The position numbers and the translations under genes are program-made. The notes under the pieces were generated by a model, which saw only the letters and a list, made by a program, of their open reading frames with translations, searched no databases and had not been told where the DNA came from. From DRYM01 sp964564025 (GTDB lineage Archaea > Thermoproteota > Thermoprotei_A > EX4484-217-1), in NCBI GenBank assembly GCA_964564025.1, contig CAZLZO010000021.1:1-22418 (forward strand): DNA of 22,418 bases. Reading direction: 5' to 3'. This document shows positions 1-7,044 of the stretch, piece after piece. The number at the start of each line of letters is the position of its first letter. Position 1 is the stretch's first letter.

Positions 1-45
1 GATATGAGTCCGGGCGTTGCCTGCCTCCTATGGCCGGCGGGCCGC
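1..45 (-). rRNA. 5S ribosomal RNA, 5' part (runs off the window)
   Basis: Read on the minus strand from position 45, this GC-rich stretch has the order expected at the start of archaeal 5S rRNA. A G/C-rich acceptor strand comes first, then GGCCATAG, a GGCAGGCAA-type segment, and the conserved CCCGGACTCAT block that leads into loop C. The window ends just after the CTCATATC part of that block, so about two thirds of the molecule is missing. A TATA box lies about 28 bp upstream at 70-77, so the gene seems to be transcribed on its own rather than as part of a 16S-23S operon. I first considered a tRNA-Met half because of the CTCAT, but no D arm can be formed. The exact mature 5' end is inferred from the promoter distance. 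Confidence 0.85.
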
Positions 46-67
46 ATTTTATGTTTTGTATGGGGGT

Positions 68-84
68 TGTATTTAAGCTTATTT
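68..84 (-). promoter_or_regulatory. TATA/BRE promoter of the 5S rRNA gene
   Basis: On the minus strand the sequence reads AAAAATAAGCTTAAATA, an archaeal BRE plus TATA box (CTTAAATA at 77-70). It is centred about 28 bp before the GC-rich RNA start at 45. It begins directly after, and partly overlaps, the TAA stop codon of the zinc-ribbon gene at 79-81. Confidence 0.7.
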
Positions 85-351
85 TTGAGGCACTATTTTT
101 ACTGCGTATATTCTATGTATTCTCATTGTTGTTCCGCATTTTGGACATTGTTTTTCCGGTTTTAAAACGTAGTCTCCTATTTGGAATTTTCTTTCTTCAG
201 TGTAGTTGCATTGGGGGCATTTTAGGAGTGTTTTTGTTTCATACTCTTCTTTTCTAGTTCTTTTCCTTTCCAGAATAGTTCTTAGCAGGGATGATATTAG
301 GAAGAGTATGAGCATTATTAGGAAGAGCCCGTAAATATCTAAACCCTGCAT
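79..351 (-). CDS. small membrane-anchored zinc-ribbon protein
   Basis: About 90 residues. The N-terminus is one hydrophobic helix (roughly residues 7-23, LFLIMLILFLISSLL), followed by a basic linker. The C-terminal domain has two knuckles, CPQC and CPKC, about 25 residues apart, which is a classic zinc ribbon. It is therefore probably a membrane-tethered cytosolic zinc ribbon; no specific function can be given. The longest frame opens with GTG at 361-363, directly after the DUF1512 stop codon. I prefer the ATG at 349-351 because a GGTGA ribosome binding site sits 8 nt upstream of it; the GTG lies inside that site. The tight junction implies one transcript with DUF1512 and a joint role at the membrane, which is inference. 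Confidence 0.7.
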   Translation of the reverse strand: MQGLDIYGLFLIMLILFLISSLLRTILERKRTRKEEYETKTLLKCPQCNYTEERKFQIGDYVLKPEKQCPKCGTTMRIHRIYAVKIVPQK

Positions 352-363
352 TTCACATGTCAC

Positions 364-1407
364 CTACTGCGCTATTCCTAAAGTGTTACCTACACCTACA
401 ACTATAACTACGTCGCCTTCCTTAGTTCTTTCCTCAAGGCACTTATCAATTTTCTTAATAACTTCGTCTACAGCATCACTTATTTCCTTCTTCATAGGGG
501 TTATTGCTTCCTCAAGTGACTGCTTAATAATTATTGAGTCTAAAGGTATATTGTGCTTCATAGCTATAGACTCTATCTTAAACTTTTCAGGGCCGGGATC
601 ACCTATTGCAGCACCAACACCCTCAATAACTTCCCCTGTTTTCTCACCTTCAAACTTTAATGCTGCATCAATCATTATTATTCTTGAAACCTTGCCGTGA
701 AGCTCGTTTTCAACAATTCTCTTTAAAGCCTCTCCAGGTTTCCCAACAGTACCTCCAGGCCCCTTCGCCTTTATAACGTAGAGTTTCCTACCTTTCCTTT
801 CAACAACACCTACTACGGTGTCTTCAACTATTTCTCTAACCTCAACCCCGTTAAGTAGGGATGCTGCTACAAGTGAGCCTACTCCATCACCTATGGGTTT
901 ACCTTCCTTAAAAGCATCCAGCGCTTTAGAATATGTTTCAGCTAACTTAACTATTTGAGGCATTTCAAGCTCAAGCTGCATTATAAGTACCCAGTTGTTT
1001 GTTTTCTCACCTAAAATAAGGTAGTGCCTAACAATTCTGTATATGATGTCGAGAGCTCTAGCAGCTTCAATCATTATTTCAACGTTTGCTCTAGCGAAAT
1101 CCCCTAAGTCTGGGAGAACACGTTTAATAGCTTCCTTTAACCTATGCTGTCTAACGTCAAGTAAATGCTCAAGCCTCCTCATTAAATTTGTTGGTTCATC
1201 ACGAACAGGGTCTATTATGAAGAAGTGAAGCAGTCCGCTAAGGAATTTTTCAGGATCCTCCCTTACACCTCCCTTCTTAAGAACCCCAATAACTCTTGCT
1301 CTAGCGTCCTTAGCTAACCTCTCTATTTTAGCTAAATGTGCTCTAATGTTTCTTATCCACAAGAACATTTGTATTCTCTGATTAAGACCTGTGAAAATTA
1401 GAAGCAT
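364..1407 (-). CDS. DUF1512 family archaeal membrane protein
   Basis: 347 residues from the first ATG. It is recognised as the archaeal DUF1512 family by its long charged helical N-terminal half and its glycine-rich C-terminal half. The latter includes a VKAKGPGG-like stretch near residue 215, IEGVGAAIGDPGPEKF near 265-280 and VVIVVGVGNTLGIAQ at the C-terminus. The function of the family is not known to me. The ATG at 1405-1407 starts in the middle of a hydrophobic segment. The same frame stays open upstream to about 1537 and adds residues that complete a transmembrane helix (WIALINTIVFLIF before MLLIFTGLNQ), but it contains no ATG, GTG or TTG. A GGTGGTGA motif lies at 1457-1464. The real start may therefore be a rare codon (ATA at 1441-1443 or ATT at 1432-1434), or the ATG may be real with a short anchor. 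Confidence 0.8.
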   Translation of the reverse strand: MLLIFTGLNQRIQMFLWIRNIRAHLAKIERLAKDARARVIGVLKKGGVREDPEKFLSGLLHFFIIDPVRDEPTNLMRRLEHLLDVRQHRLKEAIKRVLPDLGDFARANVEIMIEAARALDIIYRIVRHYLILGEKTNNWVLIMQLELEMPQIVKLAETYSKALDAFKEGKPIGDGVGSLVAASLLNGVEVREIVEDTVVGVVERKGRKLYVIKAKGPGGTVGKPGEALKRIVENELHGKVSRIIMIDAALKFEGEKTGEVIEGVGAAIGDPGPEKFKIESIAMKHNIPLDSIIIKQSLEEAITPMKKEISDAVDEVIKKIDKCLEERTKEGDVVIVVGVGNTLGIAQ

Positions 1408-1553
1408 GAAAATTAGGAAAACTATGGTGTTAATTAAAGCTATCCAGCTAGTGTCTTCACCACCAAATGGTAGGAGCGTTTCCCGTACACCCCGTAGTAG
1501 CTTGCTAAAGTAGTTATAGTGCTTAGGGGTAAGTTAAGTTTTAATGAAGAAAA

Positions 1554-2465
1554 TTAAAGTGTTGTCACTATAACTTCTCTTTCCAAAACTAAAACAGTAT
1601 GTTCAAACTGCGCAACAACACCTCCAGAAGCTTCTAAGAGAACAGGGTATTTATGAAGAATTTTTGACTTAACAAGTACCCGAAGAACATTCACCAAAGT
1701 TGATCTTTCATTAACAACGTTTCTAAGCCATCTTTCAGCAAACGGTAGTCCATCATATTTCCTCTTAACCTCATTAACAAGCTTTTTCGCTAACTCGTTT
1801 TTAACCTTCTTTTCCCTAATTAAAGAGTAAATAAATGCTTCACCACCTTCAACAACATATCCTACACCATTTGTTCCGAAGGGTTCAATAGCGTAAACAT
1901 GGCCCGGAGAAATACGTGATAAATTAAAAACTTCTGAAATATTCGGTATGGAAACTCCTGAGTGAAGATTATATCTTTCAATAGAGTGGCCGCTAAGATT
2001 CCTTATTGGCTTATAACCGTAGCTTTTAATGGTTTTCTCAATAACTTCACCTATTTTGGAAACTCTTATTCCAGGCCTTATGGTTTCAACTGCTCTTTCT
2101 AAAGCAGTTTCTACAGCTAAAAGTAGGTCATCGTATTTAGGATTAAACGATACCGTTACCGCAGTATCGGCAATGTACCCGTCTATGTGAACCCCTATGT
2201 CTATTTTAACAATGGATTCTTCAGGAATAGTTGAGCTATCACCTACATATGGTGTGTAATGTGCTGCAACATTGTTTATAGAAATGTTGCAGGGGAATGC
2301 TGGTTTACCTCCTTCTTCAACAATTTTCTTCTCAATTTCCTCGCAGAAATCATAAACCCTTATTCCAGGCTTCACTTTGCTTAAAGCATATCTCCTAATT
2401 CTTGACGCTATTTTCCCCGCTTTAACTATTTTACTATATGCTTCCTCATCTATCAGCCCATACAC
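1554..2465 (-). CDS. map: methionine aminopeptidase, type II
   Basis: 303 residues, the normal length for archaeal type II enzymes. It removes the initiator methionine from new proteins in the cytosol. All residues expected for the di-metal pita-bread active site are visible: His69 (AAHYTPYVGD), Asp89 and Asp100 (KIDIGVHIDGYIADTAVTV), His160 (LSGHSIERYNLHSG), Glu194 (YAIEPFGTNG) and Glu288 (QFEHTVLVLE). The insert between the last His and the C-terminal Glu is of type II form. The start is GTG at 2463-2465 and the protein begins MYGLIDEEAY. A GGAGG lies unusually close, only about 2 nt upstream, so the initiation distance is odd, but no better in-frame start exists. It is divergent from the UPF0173 gene, and an AT-rich segment near 2488-2510 probably serves both. 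Confidence 0.95.
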   Translation of the reverse strand: MYGLIDEEAYSKIVKAGKIASRIRRYALSKVKPGIRVYDFCEEIEKKIVEEGGKPAFPCNISINNVAAHYTPYVGDSSTIPEESIVKIDIGVHIDGYIADTAVTVSFNPKYDDLLLAVETALERAVETIRPGIRVSKIGEVIEKTIKSYGYKPIRNLSGHSIERYNLHSGVSIPNISEVFNLSRISPGHVYAIEPFGTNGVGYVVEGGEAFIYSLIREKKVKNELAKKLVNEVKRKYDGLPFAERWLRNVVNERSTLVNVLRVLVKSKILHKYPVLLEASGGVVAQFEHTVLVLEREVIVTTL

Positions 2466-2487
2466 CCCTCCTTCCTAATGTTAAACT

Positions 2488-2510
2488 GTGGAAAATAAAA
2501 ACTTATTTTG
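2488..2510. promoter_or_regulatory. divergent promoter region, map / UPF0173
   Basis: An A/T-rich block contains ACTTATTTT on the plus strand about 25-30 bp before the GGTGA leader at 2535. On the minus strand it contains a TTTTTATTTT TATA-like stretch about 30 bp before the map start codon. Both genes would have very short leaders. This is inference from spacing only. Confidence 0.45.
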
Positions 2511-2544
2511 TACCCATAAAATTATTAACTATTCGGTGAAAATC

Positions 2545-3207
2545 ATGGGCTACATTAAATGGTTAGGTCATGCAGCTTTCGAAGTTGAACTTGACGGATT
2601 AAGATTATACTTTGATCCTTGGATTGAAAATCCTAACTCACCTATTAAATTAGATGATATAGATAGAGCAGACTTCATATTTGTCACCCACGACCACGGT
2701 GACCACTTAGGAAATTCCGTTGAAATAGCTAGGAAAACAGGTGCGAAAATAGTTGGAATTTTCGACTTATGTGAAGCAATTAAGGAAACAAAAGTTGAAT
2801 GCATAGACATGAACATTGGTGGACTATCTGACATAGGTGGATTAAGTGTAGCATTAGTTCCAGCAACACATAGTTCAGCCCACGGCACATCTGTAGGCTT
2901 CGTAGTTAAGGGTAAAGAAGCAACAATATACCATGCTGGAGACACGGGATTATTCATGGGAATGCAGCTTATAGGGGAACTATACAAGCCTGACATAGCA
3001 TTACTGCCTATAGGAGGATGGTACACTATGGGACCTTACGAAGCCGCTTATGCGGTAAAGCTAATTAAGCCTAAAACAGTTATACCTATGCACTATGGAA
3101 CATTCCCAGTAATTAAGGGGTCTCCGGAAGAATTCATAAAGCATGTTCAAAGAATATATCCAGTACAAGTCGTTGTTCTCGAACCAGGCCAAAAATTTGA
3201 GTTCTAA
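2545..3207 (+). CDS. UPF0173 metal-dependent hydrolase (metallo-beta-lactamase fold)
   Basis: 220 residues from the chosen ATG at 2545, which has a GGTGA site 5 nt upstream (2535-2539) and gives the usual family N-terminus MGYIKWLGHAAF. A longer in-frame start at 2488 would lie in the promoter and add residues the family lacks. The metal-binding signature THDHGDH is at residues 48-54. Further ligands are the His of PATHSS near 105, the Asp of YHAGDTG near 132 and the His of IPMHYGTFP near 183. This is the UlaG/YtkL-like branch of the beta-lactamase fold. Substrates are generally unknown; a hydrolase acting on a phosphodiester or lactone is possible. It is followed after 53 bp by the CoA gene, which seems to have its own promoter. 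Confidence 0.9.
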   Translation: MGYIKWLGHAAFEVELDGLRLYFDPWIENPNSPIKLDDIDRADFIFVTHDHGDHLGNSVEIARKTGAKIVGIFDLCEAIKETKVECIDMNIGGLSDIGGLSVALVPATHSSAHGTSVGFVVKGKEATIYHAGDTGLFMGMQLIGELYKPDIALLPIGGWYTMGPYEAAYAVKLIKPKTVIPMHYGTFPVIKGSPEEFIKHVQRIYPVQVVVLEPGQKFEF

Positions 3208-3217
3208 ATTTTTATAA
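3206..3217 (+). promoter_or_regulatory. TATA-like promoter of the coaD-pheST unit
   Basis: AAATTTTTATAAC directly follows the UPF0173 stop codon. It is centred about 28 bp before the GGTGATAGGT leader of the adenylyltransferase gene. The T run could also help terminate the upstream transcript. Confidence 0.45.
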
Positions 3218-3260
3218 CACCTCATTTACAAAAATACTGTGGTGATAGGTATTTTCAAAC

Positions 3261-3740
3261 TTGAAAGGTAAAGTAGCTGTAGTAGCTGGAACATTTGACC
3301 ACCTACATAGCGGACATAAGCTAATGATTTCTAAAGCTTTCGAAATAGCAGACCACGTAATAATAGGTGTTGTAAGAGACGAGGCATTAGCAAAACTAGA
3401 TAAAATTTGCCGCGAAGGAATACAACCATACGACATACGCGTCTTAAACGTAGTATCATTCGTAGATCAAGTGATTTTGAAAAAATACCCTAAGAAAACA
3501 TATGAAGTAATAGGCATATGTGGACCATACGATGTGGTTCTAGAGGAAAATAGGAAAATAGACTACATAGTAGTAAGCGATGAAACACTTCCAAGAGCAA
3601 TTATGATAAATATTTTAAGGGAAAAGAAAGGATTAAACAAGTTAAAAATAGTTGTTGTCCCCATAGTTAAAGACCTGCATGGAAGACCTATTTCATCACA
3701 TAGGTTTAGAACAGGAGAACTCCTTTGGAAGGGAGAATAA
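3261..3740 (+). CDS. coaD: archaeal phosphopantetheine adenylyltransferase (CoA biosynthesis)
   Basis: 159 residues, of the archaeal/eukaryotic PPAT type. It transfers AMP from ATP to 4'-phosphopantetheine to form dephospho-CoA, the penultimate step of CoA synthesis. The nucleotidyltransferase signature GTFDHLHSGH is at residues 10-19. The second ATP-binding motif, ISSHRFRTGEL, occurs near residues 143-153 and corresponds to the ISSTxxR motif. The start is TTG at 3261: no ATG fits, and a GGTGATAGG site (3241-3249) lies about 11 nt upstream. The gene ends 3 nt before pheS, so CoA synthesis and phenylalanyl-tRNA synthetase genes are probably co-transcribed here. Confidence 0.92.
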   Translation: MKGKVAVVAGTFDHLHSGHKLMISKAFEIADHVIIGVVRDEALAKLDKICREGIQPYDIRVLNVVSFVDQVILKKYPKKTYEVIGICGPYDVVLEENRKIDYIVVSDETLPRAIMINILREKKGLNKLKIVVVPIVKDLHGRPISSHRFRTGELLWKGE

Positions 3741-3743
3741 GCC

Positions 3744-5225
3744 ATGCTAACAGTTAATGAGAGAAAAATTCTACAAGCACTTAAGAAACTAGGTAAATCA
3801 CATTTAAGCGATTTGGAAAGGGAAACGGGGCTTCCAAGAAGCACAATAATGGCTTCACTTGAAGGATTAAAGCAGAAATTGGCTATAAAAGTTTACGAAG
3901 AAAAAAGAGAGTTAATCAAGCTAACTAAAGAAGGTGAATTAAGAGCTCTCCAAGGACTACCTGAAAGAATAATTGCTGAGAAAACATGGGAAAACGGTGG
4001 ACAACTTGATCTTAAAGAATTAAAGGAGAAAACAGGCCTTTCAGATGAGGAAGTGAAAATTGGTCTCGGATGGCTGAGAAGAAAGGGTCTTGGCAAAATA
4101 GTTAGAGGAAAAGTTGTTGTTGAAAAGAAGCCTGAAGAACTTACTGAGGAAAAACTGCTTAGGAGAATCTATGTTTCAAAAACACTAAGTGAAAATGCCC
4201 TATCTTCGGATGAGAAAAGATTTCTTAAAGAACTTGTTTCGAGAAGGCTCGTGCAAATTTATGAGGAAAAAGAGTATTTAGTGGAAATTACCGATAAGGG
4301 ATTAGAGCTATTAGGGAAAGAAAAAGAATACATTACCGTCATTACACACGAGGTAATTAAGAGGAAAGAGTGGTTAAGAAAGGAAATAAAACCCTACAAT
4401 GTTAAAGCTGAACCTCCGAAAATCTATCCTGGTAGGAAACATTTCTACGTAGAATTCCTTGACGAAATTAGGGAAATACTTGTTGCAATGGGGTTCACGG
4501 AGGCTGAAGGACCCATAGTTGAAGTTGAACTGTGGAATTTCGACATACTTTTCCAGCCGCAAGACCATCCGGCAAGAGAAATACATGACACTTTTAGGCT
4601 AAAATACCCTGCAATTAAACCTGTTGAAATAGATGTTGCTGAAAGAGTAAAAGCAGTACACGAGTCTGGAGGAACCAGTGGTTCTAGGGGATGGGGGTAT
4701 AAGTGGAGCTTAGATATTGCTAAAAGACTTATTCTTAGAACGCAAACAACAAGTGTTTCAGCAAGGTTTCTTTCACAACATAGAGAACCCCCTGTTAAAA
4801 TGTTCACCATAGGTAAGGTTTACAGACCAGACACAATAGATGCTAAGCACCTACCGGAGTTCCACCAACTTGATGGAATAGTTATGGATAAGAACCTTCA
4901 CTTCAGAAACCTATTAGGAATTTTGAAGGAATTCTTTAAACACCTAGGCATAGATTCTGTGAAATTTAAGCCATCATACTTCCCATTCACTGAACCTTCA
5001 GTTGAAGGATACATTTACCATCCAAGAGTAGGTTGGGTTGAATGCTTCGGCGCAGGAATGCTTCGCCCAGAGGTCTTAGAAATGCTTGGAGTAAAGTATC
5101 CTACCGCAGCTTGGGGTATAGGTATAGACAGAGTTGCAATGGTTATTTTAGGCATTGACGACATAAGAGATCTTTACTCCCAAGACATCAGCTATTTAAG
5201 AAGTAGAAGAATTTTTATGAGGTAA
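3744..5225 (+). CDS. pheS: phenylalanyl-tRNA synthetase alpha subunit
   Basis: 493 residues, typical of archaeal PheS with its extended N-terminus. The first roughly 200 residues are winged-helix modules (HLSDLERETGLPRSTIMASL and repeats of this type) used for tRNA contact. The class II catalytic core follows. It shows a motif 2 region around LSQHREPPVKMFTIGKVYR, the FHQLDG segment for phenylalanine binding, and motif 3 GIGIDRVAMVILGIDD near the C-terminus. The enzyme is an (alpha-beta)2 tetramer with PheT and charges tRNA-Phe. ATG at 3744 has a GGGAG site upstream. The gene ends 7 nt before pheT. Confidence 0.97.
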   Translation: MLTVNERKILQALKKLGKSHLSDLERETGLPRSTIMASLEGLKQKLAIKVYEEKRELIKLTKEGELRALQGLPERIIAEKTWENGGQLDLKELKEKTGLSDEEVKIGLGWLRRKGLGKIVRGKVVVEKKPEELTEEKLLRRIYVSKTLSENALSSDEKRFLKELVSRRLVQIYEEKEYLVEITDKGLELLGKEKEYITVITHEVIKRKEWLRKEIKPYNVKAEPPKIYPGRKHFYVEFLDEIREILVAMGFTEAEGPIVEVELWNFDILFQPQDHPAREIHDTFRLKYPAIKPVEIDVAERVKAVHESGGTSGSRGWGYKWSLDIAKRLILRTQTTSVSARFLSQHREPPVKMFTIGKVYRPDTIDAKHLPEFHQLDGIVMDKNLHFRNLLGILKEFFKHLGIDSVKFKPSYFPFTEPSVEGYIYHPRVGWVECFGAGMLRPEVLEMLGVKYPTAAWGIGIDRVAMVILGIDDIRDLYSQDISYLRSRRIFMR

Positions 5226-5232
5226 AACAGCA

Positions 5233-6909
5233 ATGCCTGTAACTTTAATTAAAAAGAGAAGACTACTTAAACTACTTGGAATAGAAGCTTCAGATAAAGA
5301 CCTACTAGAGGTTCTCTCTAAAACTAAGGTTGAAGCGGAATTTATAGACCCGGAAACACTAGAAGTTGAAGTAACCCCTGATAGACTTGATTTACTAGTA
5401 AGTGAGGGCTTAGCTAGAGAACTTAGGGGATTACTTGGTTTAGAAAAAGGTTATCCAAAATATAGGGTTTCCGACACCGACATTGAACTTGTAGTTTACA
5501 GTAATGTTAAACCTGTAAGGCCATTCATAGCTGTAGCCGTCATTAAAGGCTACTACGTAGATCAAGATTCTTTAGATGAAATAATTCAGTTTCAAGAAAA
5601 ATTACACACAACATTAGGTAGGGATAGAAGAAAAATTGCAATAGGCTTTTACGACTTAGACAAGCTAAATTCCAGAAAAATAATTTACAGAGCAGAAAAA
5701 CCCGATAAAATACGGTACGTTCCTCTAGGAGAAACTAGGGAAATGAGTGGTAGGGAAATAGTTGAGAAAACAGAGAAGGGAAGAAAGTATAGGCACCTCA
5801 TAGACGGTTACGGTGCTTATCCCTTATTACATACCGTTAAAGGACAAGTCCTATCAATACCTACAATACTTAATAGTGAAGACACCAAGGTTGATGTTGG
5901 AACAAAGAACTTATTCATAGACGTTACGGGAACCGACAAGTACCTCGTTAATAAAACACTTGATTTAATAGTTACAACGCTTTCAGAAGTAGCTAGTGAA
6001 ATAGGCAAAGTACTTGTAATAGATGTTGGTGAAACATATAAAACCCCCGTTCTTACGTCAACAGAGCTCGTCGTTGAAACAGATTATCTAAAATCTATCA
6101 TAGGGCTTGATGTTGGCGACTTAGAAATTGCTGAACTTCTCGAAAGAATGAGATACCATGTAGAACCTGTAGCTGACGGTAAACTCTACGTTAAAGCGCC
6201 CCCGTATAGATTAGATATTTTACATAAAGTAGATGTAGCAGAAGATGTAGCCATAGCCTACGGCTATAACGAACTAATTCCTGAACTTCCTAAAACATTC
6301 ACTGTAGGTAGGGAGCTTGTTAAAACAAAGTTCCTTAGGAAAATAAGAGAGATCATGACTGGCTTAGGATTTCAAGAAGTACTTACCTTCACTTTAGCGT
6401 CTAAAAAATTAATAACAGAACTAGTTAATGCTGAATCTAGTAGGCAAGTGGAAATACTTAATCCCATATCTCCACTTTACAATACTATAAGATCTACGCT
6501 AATAGCTAACATGGTTCAGTTTTTAAAGCAAAACCAGCACTCAGACCATCCGATAAAAGTGTTTGAAGTAGGAGATACTGTTGAAGTCCATAATGGAGAA
6601 GCTGTAGTGAAAACAAAACTTGCAGCTTCAATATTGTCTTACAAAGTTGGGTTCGAAGACATACAAGCAACATTATATGCTTTAGCTAAAACCTTGGGGC
6701 TAACAGTGTTTCTTGTGGAGGAAAAAACTCCCCCAAAAATATTTTTGAGAGGAAGAACAGCTAAAATAAACATTAACGGTAAGCTTAGAGGAATAATTGG
6801 AGAACTCGATCCCCAATACTTACTAGAGAAATTAGAAATAGAGTATCCAGTAGCTCTTTTCGAAATAGATATATCAAACATGTGGAACGAAATAAGGGAG
6901 AAAAAGTAG
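5233..6909 (+). CDS. pheT: phenylalanyl-tRNA synthetase beta subunit
   Basis: 558 residues, the short archaeal/eukaryotic form without the bacterial N-terminal tRNA-binding extension. It pairs with PheS. Visible parts are an N-terminal B1-like segment (VEVTPDRLDLLVSEGLARE near 45-65), the B3/B4 editing domain in the first half (GAYPLLHTVKGQVLSIPTIL near 195-215), and a B5 domain (LDVGDLEIAELLERMRYHVE near 290-310). The catalytic-like core follows (VAEDVAIAYGYNELIPELP and the ILNPISPLYNTIRSTLI region). ATG at 5233. The stop codon at 6907-6909 is followed within 7 nt by the structured RNA element, so the two are probably on one transcript. Confidence 0.96.
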   Translation: MPVTLIKKRRLLKLLGIEASDKDLLEVLSKTKVEAEFIDPETLEVEVTPDRLDLLVSEGLARELRGLLGLEKGYPKYRVSDTDIELVVYSNVKPVRPFIAVAVIKGYYVDQDSLDEIIQFQEKLHTTLGRDRRKIAIGFYDLDKLNSRKIIYRAEKPDKIRYVPLGETREMSGREIVEKTEKGRKYRHLIDGYGAYPLLHTVKGQVLSIPTILNSEDTKVDVGTKNLFIDVTGTDKYLVNKTLDLIVTTLSEVASEIGKVLVIDVGETYKTPVLTSTELVVETDYLKSIIGLDVGDLEIAELLERMRYHVEPVADGKLYVKAPPYRLDILHKVDVAEDVAIAYGYNELIPELPKTFTVGRELVKTKFLRKIREIMTGLGFQEVLTFTLASKKLITELVNAESSRQVEILNPISPLYNTIRSTLIANMVQFLKQNQHSDHPIKVFEVGDTVEVHNGEAVVKTKLAASILSYKVGFEDIQATLYALAKTLGLTVFLVEEKTPPKIFLRGRTAKININGKLRGIIGELDPQYLLEKLEIEYPVALFEIDISNMWNEIREKK

Positions 6910-6915
6910 AGGAAA

Positions 6916-7024
6916 GGTCGTTAGCCGCGGCAACCCCGCTCCCGCCGAAAAGAGCTCACCAGAGGCGGCTATGTAGCCGTCAGTGAGGGTGAGTGTTAGC
7001 GGCGGGGGACAGCGGCTAACGACC
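6916..7024 (+). ncRNA. H/ACA-type guide RNA with kink-turn and outer clamp helix
   Basis: This GC-rich island between pheT and tyrS folds into one long hairpin. The outer helix is a perfect 13 bp, GGTCGTTAGCCGC (6916-6928) with 7012-7024. Inside it, a 9-bp stem pairs CTCCCGCCG (6939-6947) with 7000-7008, and ACA (7009-7011) follows immediately. Above the stem is an internal loop, AAAAGAG (6948-6954) opposite TGTTAG (6994-6999), then a 6-bp stem (6955-6960 with 6988-6993). Next comes a kink-turn with a 3-nt bulge AGT (6982-6984) and tandem G.A pairs from GA 6985-6986 and GA 6962-6963, capped by a 7-bp hairpin with ATGT loop. The pocket lies exactly 15 nt from ACA. These are the known rules for archaeal H/ACA pseudouridine guides bound by L7Ae, Cbf5, Nop10 and Gar1. 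The implied target is CUAACA-UN-CUCUUUU; I could not assign it. The outer helix is atypical. Confidence 0.72.
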
Positions 7025-7044
7025 CCTTAAACTAGGTGTTTCCA

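Noticed and set aside
1..45. tRNA-Met half or intron-containing tRNA (CCGGACTCAT)
   Set aside because: No D-arm pairing is possible and the GGCCATAG and CCCGGACTCAT order fits 5S rRNA.
383..1228. Open frames antisense to DUF1512 and similar frames antisense to other genes
   Set aside because: They are shadows of the real coding strand: no family motifs, low-complexity Ser/Leu-rich composition and no ribosome binding sites.
2488..2544. Longer N-terminus of the UPF0173 protein
   Set aside because: It overlaps the promoter region; the ATG at 2545 has GGTGA and gives the standard family start.
6916..7024. RNase P RNA or SRP S domain
   Set aside because: GAGGAAAGG before the element resembles the RNase P GAGGAAAGTCC box, but the pairing partners and length do not fit. 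No GGAA-capped helix 8 is present for an S domain.
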